Assembly (NCBI RefSeq): GCF_022605165.1
Contig: NC_063069.1
Location: 4,712,001-4,776,000, forward strand
Length of the DNA: 64,000 nucleotides
DNA from: Purpureocillium takamizusanense
Lineage: Eukaryota > Ascomycota > Sordariomycetes > Hypocreales > Ophiocordycipitaceae
Reading direction: 5' to 3'
The position numbers were made by a program, and so were the translations under genes. The stretch's first letter is position 1. Each line of letters begins with the position of its first letter. Below are positions 46,439 through 57,273 of the stretch, one piece after another. The notes beneath the pieces are model-generated. The model did no database searches and was not told the origin of the DNA. It saw only the letters and a list, made by a program, of their open reading frames with translations.

Positions 46439-46472
<34 letters not shown>
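46438..46472. repeat. (CTG)n trinucleotide repeat
   Basis: Ten to eleven perfect CTG units preceded by an interrupted CTA/CTG run beginning near 46419, all in non-coding sequence. Confidence 0.85.
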
Positions 46473-48529
46473 ACAGGCGCACGTACATTCAGTGCTACAA
46501 CCCGGGCGGGAGAAGGATGCAAGGTCGATCTCGCAGCGCATCAGTCCACTGGTTGAGGTATTTTTTTTGCCCTTCGTCCACGTGCATCTAGCCTGTTTGT
46601 CTGTGGCTCTTTCGCTCCTCTCCTCTCTTGTCCTACTCCTGGTGGGATGGACAGACGGCATTCGAGTGGCGAACGGGCCCACGTGATGAATGATGTTGAT
46701 GCGATTTCGAGGTCTGGTGTTGATCCGGACTGGGGCCGCTTTGATGATCTTCTTTGAGTTGAGCAAGGGGCCCATTTAATTGCTAGCAATATACTGTACG
46801 TACGTAGCACGAATACGGGTGACTCGTCAAGGCTCGTTCATGTCGACAGAGACTGGTGTATTGATACAGTACTCGCAAGTTCAACCCGCCGAAACGGCGC
46901 TCTACGTAGTACGTAGCTCCCAAGCTCGAGCCTCTCTCGCGGAGAATCTCGGCGAGAGTTTGAGGCGCGGGGCGTTTTTTTTTGTTCAGCTCCAGTCCCT
47001 TATTAGAGCGCTGCACAGCCGCCACCGACGCTCAAAGAAGGGGGGGGGCTTGTTGAGGGGCATCGCTGGCGGGGAGAAGAGGAGGGGCAAGCACAGCACA
47101 GAGCAACGGCGGACACGAAGATCTCCACCAGGGAGGGGAAGTCGCCGCCGCCGGCGGAACGGGCCGTGCGGTGGCCCCTCCATGTCCCGACTCCCCTTGT
47201 CTCCCGGCTTCGATTTGAGCGTGGGGCGGGTGAGCGATACGACTTTTCCGATGGGCAGTCGCGGTGGCGGCGTCGGGGGTCCGAGAGCACGGCTGGGTGG
47301 GTAGGTATTCGGTGGGAATATGTATGAACCTGATACGAAGGGAACTGCGAAGGGAAACTCTCAGCCTGGAGAATGTCTACGCGAGCTGCTGGTCTGTGCT
47401 GGTCTCTCTCTGCTGGCGGATATGGCGGGTTCTGATCCGAACACCTGGGCTGGTGCAGACGGGCCGACTTGTCGACGTACGTACTACAAATACTACAGCG
47501 CTCATAAGAGTGCGATGTGACGTATACTGTATGATGGGTGGTATAAGGGTGATCGTTTCATAGGGAAACAAGGATGCGGAGGATAACAGCAGCGCCTCAG
47601 TCTGTGGATGACGCCTCATCAAACAGCTCTTCAGCTCTTCTCCCGCTATGCTGTCTTGATGCTGTTTCCAAACATGAACTGGCTGGCCCCTGATGCCCGC
47701 TTCAAGCCGCCGAGGAGAGAGTCATGAGAAAGAACATACCATTGAGACGAGCAGACCAGACTGGAGCTAAGCCATGTTACTGGGGCCGGGGCTGGGGGAC
47801 TTGGAAAGCGCCCCAAAACACGTTATCCCTGCAGAAACGGGCGTTTCCCAGATCGTCTTGCTCCACGAGGAGGCGAGTGTTCTGTTTATTAGTCTCTGAC
47901 GGGCAGTGTGCACTCGTCACGAACTCTGATGCAATCAATGCCGAGGCTAGCGGGCGGCGCAGCCAGGGCGCTCGCTTCTACCCTGGTCTCAGCTCCAGGA
48001 TCTGTGGCGGTGCCTGGGGGTGGACTAGATATAAGAGCTGAGAGCATAACGATTTAACTCGTAGAGTTTACGCTGACCTCAAGTGTCATCTCCGGCCGGG
48101 ACTTCCACCCATCAGATATCTCCCCTCTAAGTTCACATCAATCGCAGACGCCAAAGTATACAAACCAGCAGCAGCCGCGGCCGCCGCATGTGCCATAAAA
48201 ACGCGAACCTCTCCATTATCCTAGCGCCTCCAGTCTATATGCAGCCCCCAGGGTATGTCCAATCGATCCATCGTCCGCAACCAGAATCATCAGGAAAGTA
48301 TATGCGCCTGAAAATGATGAACCAAGAAACATGACTTGGAATACAAAGTGGTAGAAGAAAAACAGGCGTCGTATGTATGCGGCGCCTCTCAGAAGGGTTC
48401 AGTTTCATCATTACCGCCCACCCTCATGCCGCCTACCTGCCTGCATGTCTGTCTGGGCTAACACCGACAACAACAACAACCCGTTCGCACCGTCCCCCCG
48501 CATTCTCTTTTCTCGTTTCAACTTTTTTG

Positions 48530-50561
48530 TCATGACTTGACGGGGTGCATGGCCATGTTGGGGATATACACCTTGCCGTCGTGCACGCGCAGCATGCTGG
48601 GCATCTTGTCGTGAGTCTCGCCAGCGAACCACACGTCCATGATGTTGCGCGGCCAGGCGGCGGTCCACCACCAGGTGAGCCCGCGGTCGGCGAAGCTCTG
48701 GGGGTTGCCGTGCGAGAGCCCGTCCTCGGAGTGGGCAGGGTCGTTGCCGAACCACGGCGTCGTCGTCGTGTTGAGCCAGCGCGCCGGGTCGCGGACCCAG
48801 TCGTCCTTGAAGTCCTCGAACTCGGGCTCGTGAGGGCGCATGTAGGCCGGCTGCGGCGGGTAGCTGAGCTTGAGGCCGTGCCAGAGCGCCCACGTCGGTA
48901 GCACCGCCTCGCTCGGCAGGCTCATGCCCTTGTCGTGCTGCGCCTGGTGCACCGAGAGCAGAAGCGTGCGGCTCGCGCGCATCACGGCCGGCGGGCACCA
49001 CCAGCGCGGCGTCTCCTCGCCCTTCTCGAAGCCCCTGATGTAGTTGCCAAACACCCACTCGACCTGCCGCACGTCGGCGCAGAAGCTCGTGACGATGACG
49101 TCGGCGTCCTCGCCCACGCCCCAGATGAAGTCGTCGTCCTCGGGCCGCTCCATGGGCGGCACCGGCCCGATGGGCTCGATGTCCGGGATGCGCACCGGAC
49201 CCCAGGCCCGCGACTGGCCCTTGTTGACGGCGTTGACCTGCTCCGTCAGGTCGCGATACGTGCCGTGTATCTCCTCGCTGAAGGCGTACGTGGCGCGCTC
49301 GAGCGCCTGCTTGCGCGGCTCGTTGCGCGCAAACCTCGACACCGTGTCGAGGTACTGGCCCGCGTCGCCCGTGAAGCGCTGGTCGAGCTCAAGTTGCCAG
49401 TAGTGGTCGAACTCGGGATAATGCAGCGCGAAGAGCTGCAGCGGCTGGTTGACCGCCCACATTGTCCTGTTCATCCGCGCGCGTCGGTCAGTCAGTCACC
49501 GTCTCGTCCCAAACTGCCTTGTTTCGTGGCGGCCATGGCTCGTCATGTCTCACTCACCTGTGTTCCTCGACGGCCGCGTACCACGACTTGAGCAGGCTGT
49601 CGTCCCACAGCACGGCAATGGACCGCAGCTCGGGCGGTATGTCGAGGGCCGCAAGGGCCTTGTCGTAGTTGGCCTTGGACTCGAAGATGTTCTTGTCCTC
49701 GTCTTGGACGTCGACGAGCAGCACGACGGCGTACTCGCCGCCCGTGCGCAGCGCCGCCTCGACGATGAGCGAGCGGAGGTTCCACAGGTCCTCGGGCTTG
49801 TACTTGAAGCCGGCGTAGCTGCGCACCACGAGCGCCGTCCTGCGGGTGCTGTTGAAGGCGTCCCACGTCGGCGTCTTGCTCGCGAGCTGCGTAAAGTTGG
49901 TGATTGTGAAGCGCACGTCGTTGCGCAGGCGCGCCGTGGGGGGGACCTGCGGGAATCGCTTGGCGTTGAGCGCGAGGCATTCGTCCTGCAGCTTGCCCCA
50001 GTCGATCTTGTCCCACTCGACGCGGGAGCGGTTATATCCCTTCTCTTCCTCGCCGAAGCCGTACGGGCCGTATCGTCCGTCGGCCGTCATCCACGTCTGG
50101 TCGAGACCGAGTTCGCGCTGCGAGCCGACAAAGGGGACGGGGTACGCTGTTGTTGGAAGCCGCTGCTGTCAGGCAATGTACGGCAACGTCAAGGTCGCAT
50201 TGGAAGGGAGGAGGGGGGCAAGAATTAGGCTCGTACCGGTGTCGCGCAGATCAGCGTACTGCAGGTCATCGTCCGGGCTGTGCGACAGGAGACGACCTCT
50301 CGGGCCCCGACACGCCACGCGCGAGGGGAGCTTGCGCAACGTCGTCGGGTTCGGCAGACGATGGGTACTCGACGAGCCGACACCAAAGAGGTGCTGTCCC
50401 GTCAGGGGCACGAGGCCGGCGAGGCGGCTGCCGTGGCGCGAGGCGAGGAAGACGGTACCGAGTACGAACCACACCAGCGCGGGAACGAGGATGAAGCGCA
50501 GCCGGACGGGGACGATGCGCTGCAGGGGCATCCATTGCCGAAGCTGCTGAGCTTTGATCAT
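48530..50561 (-). CDS. DUF3405 family type II membrane protein (three exons)
   Basis: Exons 50561-50237, 50146-49558 and 49466-48530 (introns 90 and 91 bp) encode 616 residues. A basic N-terminus and one hydrophobic anchor (RFILVPALVWFVLGTVFLA, about 22-40) predict a type II membrane protein with a lumenal body, so probably Golgi. The joins give DT|AYPVPFVGSQ and EEH|RTMWAVNQP. The body has ALVVRSYAGFKY, VDVQDED, FDHYWQLELD, VLPTWALWHGLKLSYPP, and the C-terminal WWWTAAWPRNIMDVWFAG, the pattern I associate with DUF3405 (PF11885). The internal layout, including YWQLELD, suggests a glycosyltransferase-like fold, but no reaction is established for the family. It is common in Pezizomycotina, often in several copies. 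Confidence 0.85.
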
Positions 50562-51148
50562 TGTCGGGGGAGAGCCGGCATGGCGGGTCCGCCGGTCCAG
50601 TTCGTCGTCGGATCAGACAGATGATGCGCGCAATGACGATTGTGGTCACGATCTCTTGTTGAAGAAGAGCAACAATGTTGGGATGATGGTAGCAAGGAAC
50701 AGACCACGGACGAGACGGGCATAAGAAGAAAAGAAAGAAAGAAGAGACGAGTCAAACTGACGACAAACTTGGCGAGAGACAAGGGAGAGAGGGGCGATAA
50801 GGACCTTTTGGAGGTTGGCCCCAATTCAGTCGTCGCAGATTCATGCGGCTTGTCCTTCTCCATAAAAATTGCGCTCTAGAAGGGCGGGCTTCTTCCCTGC
50901 TGGAGACGGGACAGACAAGACGAATGAAAAGAATGCAACACATTGGAGCCAGCCAGGCGGGCTGCCGAAGCGAAGCGATTGCCCCCATGCCCCCCCCCCC
51001 CATGCCATGCGTCCGTCTGGCCCGACCATGACATTGACTGGGTGGTGGTGGGCGCGCCGAAGCATGTTCCAATCCACTTGCGGATACGCTCTGTCGCCAC
51101 TGAGCACCGGGGCCTAAACCGTTTGGTGTTTGGGCGGATTCTGGGCAT

Positions 51149-51221
51149 GTTGGTTGGGTTGGTTAGAGTGGTTGGTTGATGGTTTGGTCATGTTGGTTGG
51201 TTGGTTGGGATGGTTGGTTGC
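51149..51221. repeat. Interrupted (GGTT)n array
   Basis: Many GGTT units broken by single-base or short interruptions over about 70 bp. The strand bias of G and T is strong. Confidence 0.75.
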
Positions 51222-52367
51222 GTCAAAAGCCTCCAAGGGGGGCGAGGGGAGGGATGGGAGGTTCCCGGTCGACGCAAACGGGGGGGTTCAGAGGAAAGAA
51301 AGCTCTCTCTCCCTGCATTCCACCAGGGATCCATCCCGTCGGCGTCCAGGCATCGCCACACGTGCGTGCTGGGCTGAGAGCGCGAGGCAAGCAAGTCTGA
51401 TCTGGCGCAATCGAGGAACAGCACCAAGTACGTACCTGCAGCAGCGCGGCGGCAACGGCACACAAAAGCAATCCAACAAGCCCAACAAGGGGGGCAGGGG
51501 GGGGGGGGCTCTCCTCTTCCTCCCGTCTGTCAAATCCAGGGGGGGTGGGGGTCAAGACCAAGATGCGGCACGGCGGCACAAAGTCAATATTTTCCTCATT
51601 CAGGCTCTGCTCTGTCTGGGCAAGCAGGCAGGGTCCCGCCTCCCGCTCCTACTTTGCACGTTCTGGATTTATCCCGCAGGCGGCTGCTGGCTGGGCGGAT
51701 CTGTGGGGAGGCCCGTTGGATTTCATCACACAAGGTTGCGACCGACAGGGACGGGCCTGGCGGCAGCGGGAACATTTTTTAATAAACTTGGGAGCGGATG
51801 TCGACCTTGTTGGTTGATGACCTGGGCGGCTGGCCGCAGAAAGACTCTCTCCGACGCTCGTTCCTGTACTGGACGCCCGATTAAGTGCCAAGTTAGCATG
51901 TATGTAGTAACTATACCAAGTAGGTACATGCATGTTTCAACGAGATTGCCATCCCCCGGGATGTTGTTTGTCGGTATGTACATACATGCTGTACGCGGTA
52001 GTATTGCAGCACAGCTGTGTTGGTCAACGGTAGCCGCCCGCCTTTTTGTCGCAGAACCCCTGTTATCAGGCACCTCTTTTTTTTTGTTTTTTTTGCCTTC
52101 TTTCATTTCGGACATGGACACACGCGCATCTTATCTTGCTTGCGGTGATTGGTGTCAGCACTTGCGTATAAGATTATACCACCGACTCATCTCAGACCAA
52201 AACATCTGCAGCGCGACTCGTTCACGATCTCGCAACCCTCACAACGCATCGCGTCTACCTGCTTTTCAAGATGGGTCTGTCTGAAATAGCATGGCCGACA
52301 TCATGCAGTGCAGCGCAGCACGGGCAGCAAAAGCAGCCCTGCTTGCTTGCTTGCCTGCAGGAAGGAA

Positions 52368-52394
52368 GGCAGACAGGCAGACAGGCAGACAGGC
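52368..52394. repeat. (GGCAGACA)n octanucleotide repeat
   Basis: Just over three tandem units of GGCAGACA, flanked by GGAAGGAAGGC and GCTT repeats. Confidence 0.75.
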
Positions 52395-53161
52395 AAAGCA
52401 AGGCAGGCGACATGACCACTTGGCCGCGCTCCAGTCGAGTCCCTGCCTCCTCCCTTCCCACCAGCCAGACAGACGGACGGACAAGCACAGCCACCATCCC
52501 TGGACCCCATCAAACGGTGAGGCGAGACGACGACCTGCGCTGCGGGCAAGGCGCAACCCCACTCTCGGCATTTCAGCACCGGCCGGTGGATGATGGGCAT
52601 AACGTAGTGTCGACATGATTCGACTCGAGTTTCACAGCACAGCAACAGGGGGCAAACAAGACTGGAGAGCGTCTCTCTCTCATCTCGAGCCTGCCCGTTG
52701 CGTCGGGAGGTGAACCCCTGAACTTGAACCGTCGTCGTCGTCGTCGCATCTCATCTCGTCTCATCTCATCCATGTAAAGAAAAAGAAGAGACTTTTTTTT
52801 TCGACAGCGGGCAAACCCTCTCTCGGCTGTTCGTTCCTGTCTCAAGCGAGCGTCGCGTCCCCAGCCAGTCGTTGCTTCTTCCTGCTCCTCCTGCGCCTGC
52901 GCCTACTGCTCCTCCTACGACGGCTTGGAACTGGTGACGTGGGAGCATCTCAACGGCTCAAGAAACACAGACACACGCGTCCAGAAGCCGAGCGAAACAC
53001 TTTTACTCTTGATGCGCTCCGCGGCCCTGTCGTCATAGAGCCGAGGTCCGCGACATCTCTGTCTGTCGCGCCCAGTCGCAGCAGCATCGGCGCATTGAAA
53101 CTCTCAGGTCCACGAGACCCTGCCTTGCCCTTCCCTGCCCTGGACCCAACCAACGCTTTGC

Positions 53162-53199
53162 ATTGCATCGCATCGCATCGCGTCGCGTCGCGTCGCATC
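53162..53199. repeat. (CATCG/CGTCG)n pentanucleotide repeat before the HET start codon
   Basis: Seven pentamers, first CATCG-type then CGTCG-type, ending about 20 bp before the ATG, so inside the 5' leader of the HET-domain gene. Confidence 0.8.
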
Positions 53200-53218
53200 T
53201 GATCGCAACATCGCCGTC

Positions 53219-56113
53219 ATGGCCGAGAGCCCGGATCCCTGCCAGCGGCTCGATCTCCCGGCCACCACCCTCGAGCGGCGCCGATCCAAGAACCCGCTCA
53301 AGAACATGATGCAGCATCTCACCGTCGACCCGCCCGACGCCGGTGACGAGCCGGGCTCGCCGCGCCGCCGCGAGTCGCTCATCCGCCGCATCAGCTGGCG
53401 CAAGAGCCGGAGCCCCTCGGCGCACTCCGACGTCTCGTCCTCCACCCCGGCGACGACGGTTCTCCGAAACGCCGATGCCTCGCTGTGCGCAACGTGCACG
53501 AGCTTCGCCGCCGACGTGGACTTGACCTTTGCCGAGATCGACGAGTCGTTTACCAAGGCGGCGAACCCGGCCGCCGACGACGGCTTCGACAACCGGGAGC
53601 ACCTTGTTCAGCGCCTGGACGGGCTGGAGGAGAACCGCTGGACGGAGACGTGTCCGCTCTGCAAGCTGTTTTGGGCCGTGCATGTCCCCGGCCGGGGAGA
53701 GAGCAGCAGCAGCAGCAGCGGGTACTCTCTCTCGGGGTTTTCCTCGAGGGACACAAACTACATGCTTGACTGCGTCCGGATGTTCGACATGGCCCATCCG
53801 GCCAGGGGCAGGGCCGCGGGTCTCGCGCCGGGCTTCCTGGGCGTCGTGCCGAGCACCCACGAGCGCATCACGGGAGAGTGGTTCCGCCGGACGGGCATGT
53901 TGCTGAGGACGATGCCCGACGTCATGGTCGAGCGGCAACCCTCGCGGCGGGGACGCTCCCCGGCGGGCGGGCGACGGACCCCTGAGCCTCCTGCGCTGAC
54001 CCTCAACGACACTTCGTGGCTGCAGCAGGGAATATGGGGCCGCGAAATTGGGCCGACGGCGGACCTGGGCGTGGTGAGAGACTGGATGCACTTTTGCGAC
54101 GAGAACCACGAGGGGCGATGCAGCCGGCAGCTCATCGAGGCTGAGATGCCTGGGTTCCGGCTCATCGACTGCTCCGCGTCACCACCCCGGGTCGTCGACG
54201 GATCCATCACAGCTGTATATGCGGCACTGAGCTATGTTCTGGGCAAGCCGTCCTCGGGAGACTTGTGGCCGAGGGTCGTGCAAGACGCCATGGTCGTCAC
54301 GCGCGAGCTGGGCATCCGCTACCTCTGGGTCGACCAGCTCTGCATCAAAGGCACAACACCGACGGAGAGGGCACAGCAGATTGCTCGCATGGACGACATC
54401 TTCGAAGGCGCGGCCCTCACCATCATCGCCGCCCACGGCCAGGACGCGACGCAGGGCCTCCCGGGCATCGGCTCGACGCCACGCGCCGCGGCGCAGCCCA
54501 AGTACCACTTCGCCGACTCCAACATGACGCTCGTGTCGACGATGCAGGACCCGCGGCTCAGCATCGAGGAGTCGAGGTGGTACGGCCGCGGGTGGACGTA
54601 CCAGGAGGGCCTGCTGGCGCGGCGGCGCCTCGTCTTCACGGGGCAGCAGATGTACTGGGAGTGCGGCGGCATGGTGTGCCCGGAGACGCTCGTGCTGCCG
54701 CTGGGCCTGTACCACGACGGGCGCGAGCGGCGGATGGCCGACTTTGTGCGGCCAGGGCTCTTTAATGGCGTGCCGTACGTCGACGGCGGGTGGGAGGCGT
54801 GGAAGAAGCGGCGGCCGGACGACGACGAGGACAGGGGAGGGGAGGAAGCGGCGGCGAGCACGCTGAGCATCTTCCGCGAGTCGGACCGCCACATTGTGAG
54901 CTACGCGGCGCGGCGGCTCACGCACGACGAGGACTCGCTGAGCGCGTTCCTGGGCATCACGCGGAGGCTGGAGAGGACGCTGGGCAGGGGCAAGCTGGGG
55001 AACCTGGTGGGCATCCCGCTCTGGGCGCCCGCGGCGGGAGACGACACGTGGGCCAAGTCGGGCCCGCCGCGCACAAAGGACCTGTTTGCGCTGTCGACGT
55101 GCTTCTGGCATCATGCGGGCTGCGGTAGTAGCGACGCGCAGCAGCAGCCGAGACGGAGGCCACACCTGCCGAGCTGGACGTGGGCGGGATGGGAGGGGCC
55201 CGTGGAGTTGTACTCGTCCATTGTCGTAGTAGCCGCCGATGCCGAAGGGGGGGTAGGGAGAGGTGGTGGAGGAGGAGGAGGAGGAGGAAGTGGTGGTGGT
55301 GTTGATGGTGGTGGAGGACGGGGACGAGGCGGCGGCGCTTCTTCTTCTTCTGCTACATGTACTACAGGAGGAAGAGAGGCAGCGGCGGCGCCCAAGACGT
55401 GGAAGCTGCTCAACCACCACTACGTGAGCGCGACGCACCTGACGCGCAACGAGACGTCGTCTCTACGATGGACCTACTCGCCGGCCATGGTGGTGCTGGC
55501 GCCCGACGGCAGCGTCGCCTACGATTTTACTGCGACGCCGACAGCGACGATGCCGATGCCGCCCGTCTTCCGGCAGGGGCGGTACGCGCTGCGCGTGTCG
55601 GACCCCCTGGTGCTGGACAGGGTCAAGGCGCGGGCGCACGAGTCGGGCAGCTGGGTGTTCAACGACGTGAGCGTCGACGTGCGCATGAGTCGCGGCCGGG
55701 GAACCACCACGACGAGCAGCAGCACCACAACCGTCAGTAGTAGTGGAGGAGGAGCAGCAGTAGCAGCAGCAGCAGCAGGAGCAGGAGCAGGGAGGCCGCC
55801 GTCGAGCGCGATCCGCGAGTACATTGAGCGGCACGCGCGGGGCGAGCAGATGACGGTGCTGTGGTTTGTCGAGGACGCGACGATCATGCTGCTGGTGGTG
55901 CAGCGGTCCAGCAACAACAACAACAACACGTCGACATCGACAGCGGCAGCGGCAGCGGCGGCTGCGGCTGGGGGCCGGTGGGAACGGGTCGGGCGCGCGC
56001 GGATGGCGTTCCCGGCCGAGGCCAAGGAGGTGGTGAGGCGGTTTGGCAAGCTCGAAGTGATGCTCCACCACCTGCCGCTGCGGCGACTGGGCGAAGATAT
56101 TGTGATTGAGTGA
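53219..56113 (+). CDS. HET (heterokaryon incompatibility) domain protein
   Basis: A single exon of 964 residues from ATG 53219. The N-terminal 300 residues are hydrophilic and Arg/Ser-rich, with a CxxC pair (SLCATCTSF, CPLCKLFW). The HET domain spans about 325-480: YAALSYVLGK, VVTRELGIRYLWVDQLCI near 360-372, IARMDDIFEGAALTIIAAHG, then RGWTYQEGLLARRRLVFT. Low-complexity insertions follow: a Gly tract encoded near 55255-55340, a Ser/Thr run near 55705-55750, and poly-Ala near 55750-55790 and 55930-55975. HET domains trigger incompatibility cell death when paired with a non-self partner and are related to TIR-like signalling domains. Moulds carry dozens, so this copy's role is unknown. No NACHT, WD40 or ankyrin region is present. 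Confidence 0.9.
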   Translation: MAESPDPCQRLDLPATTLERRRSKNPLKNMMQHLTVDPPDAGDEPGSPRRRESLIRRISWRKSRSPSAHSDVSSSTPATTVLRNADASLCATCTSFAADVDLTFAEIDESFTKAANPAADDGFDNREHLVQRLDGLEENRWTETCPLCKLFWAVHVPGRGESSSSSSGYSLSGFSSRDTNYMLDCVRMFDMAHPARGRAAGLAPGFLGVVPSTHERITGEWFRRTGMLLRTMPDVMVERQPSRRGRSPAGGRRTPEPPALTLNDTSWLQQGIWGREIGPTADLGVVRDWMHFCDENHEGRCSRQLIEAEMPGFRLIDCSASPPRVVDGSITAVYAALSYVLGKPSSGDLWPRVVQDAMVVTRELGIRYLWVDQLCIKGTTPTERAQQIARMDDIFEGAALTIIAAHGQDATQGLPGIGSTPRAAAQPKYHFADSNMTLVSTMQDPRLSIEESRWYGRGWTYQEGLLARRRLVFTGQQMYWECGGMVCPETLVLPLGLYHDGRERRMADFVRPGLFNGVPYVDGGWEAWKKRRPDDDEDRGGEEAAASTLSIFRESDRHIVSYAARRLTHDEDSLSAFLGITRRLERTLGRGKLGNLVGIPLWAPAAGDDTWAKSGPPRTKDLFALSTCFWHHAGCGSSDAQQQPRRRPHLPSWTWAGWEGPVELYSSIVVVAADAEGGVGRGGGGGGGGGSGGGVDGGGGRGRGGGASSSSATCTTGGREAAAAPKTWKLLNHHYVSATHLTRNETSSLRWTYSPAMVVLAPDGSVAYDFTATPTATMPMPPVFRQGRYALRVSDPLVLDRVKARAHESGSWVFNDVSVDVRMSRGRGTTTTSSSTTTVSSSGGGAAVAAAAAGAGAGRPPSSAIREYIERHARGEQMTVLWFVEDATIMLLVVQRSSNNNNNTSTSTAAAAAAAAAGGRWERVGRARMAFPAEAKEVVRRFGKLEVMLHHLPLRRLGEDIVIE

Positions 56114-57273
56114 GTGAACGAGGGTGAAGGTGAGGGTGGGTTGGCCGGCTTATACTACGGCCCCTGCCCCCCGGGCTGCCCGGCAAGGGGGCAGGGGGGG
56201 TTGGACAGAGACATGCGGCGAGGCCCCAGGGGGAGAACCATGGTGAGAGGCGTAGGTACTATAGTCTTTTTTTGTTCCAGACACGCTAATTAGCTTACTG
56301 CTACGGGCACTACATATCTTGTGTACAATGTACGAATACATGACCTGCCGATGATGATGATGATGATGAAGTGTGTTTATGAGGAACACGGCTTGTCCGG
56401 GATGGGGGGGGCCGAGATGCCTTGATGATGGATCCGCCACGGGGACATGGAGTAGGGCAACGAGCCATTGACATTGGGAATTGAGCAGCAGCAGTAGCGG
56501 CTAAATCTTTCAAACTTTCAATTACCTTACCTATCAGAACAGCAGTAGACGACCGGACACCTGGCAGACAAAAAGACAGCTTAGCAATGGTAACAGACAA
56601 ACAAGCCCACACCGTCCTGTCCTCCAGAGTCAAAAGCCACTTTTTGACGTTATGCGCTACGAAACCGCCCGCCCGTTCATTTGATGGCCCGCCGCCCGCC
56701 GCTTCGGTTAGTTCGTTTTGTAGGTTGGTCAGCAGCAGCAGCAACAGCAGCAGCACCCCAGTCATATTTTTTGTCTTGTCTTGCTCATCAGCTAGTTAGA
56801 CGACGGGCTCACGGAAGTCCGACAGATCCCGCCCCGGCAATCTCCACAGTCCACACCCTGCAAGAGCCGCCCTGGGCAGCACTCGGACTTTGCTTGCTTT
56901 TTTGTCTACCTAGCTTGTACCTTACAGTAGCAGTACTAGGTTGGGTACGGCAAGTTACTGACGAATTTGGGGGGGGGGGCAAGTCATTACATTACTAGCT
57001 AGGTACTGCTGTCGAGTAATGCCGGTGCCTCCGATCCAAAATCTCACCGCACATACCTTCCTTAGTACCGACATAGAGGCTGTCCAGCTGCAGCAGAAAC
57101 TCCCCCTTCCTGACTCTTCCTCTCTCCTTTCCTTCCTTTTCGCCTCAACCTCTCTCATCTTGATTCCCCCCCCGCTCCCCTTCCCCCTTGGTGCTTCTCG
57201 CGCCGTACGCTCTCTCACGAGAAGAGAGAAAGAGGAGAGGAAGTGAGCAAAGAAAGGGAACAAAGGCGCGACA
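56114..57273. other. Intergenic between two plus-strand genes
   Basis: 1.2 kb with a (GAT)n run near 56351-56370, a G11 tract near 56968-56979 and pyrimidine-rich sequence just before the Sec14-like start codon (57110-57200). No supported gene. Confidence 0.45.

Larger units (their letters stand above)
45266..48529. other. Long intergenic, microsatellite-rich region
   Basis: 3.3 kb between the metallothionein gene and the 3' end of the DUF3405 gene. It contains an A16 tract (45584-45599), a CTG repeat (46438-46472), G-rich tracts (46148-46160, 47040-47047) and overlapping low-complexity frames up to 257 codons on both strands. None of those has a motif, so I call no gene. Confidence 0.5.
50562..53218. 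other. Intergenic between divergent genes, simple-sequence-rich
   Basis: 2.7 kb with the promoters of the DUF3405 gene (minus) and HET-domain gene (plus). It contains C13-type tracts (50990-51001), a GGTT array (51149-51221), a GGCAGACA repeat (52368-52394), T8 tracts near 52077-52097, and a pentanucleotide repeat ending 20 bp before the HET start codon. A 384-codon frame (51130-52284) begins in the GGTT array and is rejected. Confidence 0.5.

Noticed and set aside
45913..46775. Overlapping frames of 170-257 codons on both strands
   Set aside because: The leucine or serine runs come from the CTG repeat. Both strands look equally open and no family is visible.
51130..52284. Plus-strand open frame of 384 codons
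   Set aside because: It begins in the GGTT array without an ATG, runs through G-, C- and T-tracts, and has no domain.
54179..55438. Minus-strand frame of 419 codons inside the HET gene
   Set aside because: Antisense shadow; Arg/Pro-rich low complexity as expected opposite GC-rich coding DNA.
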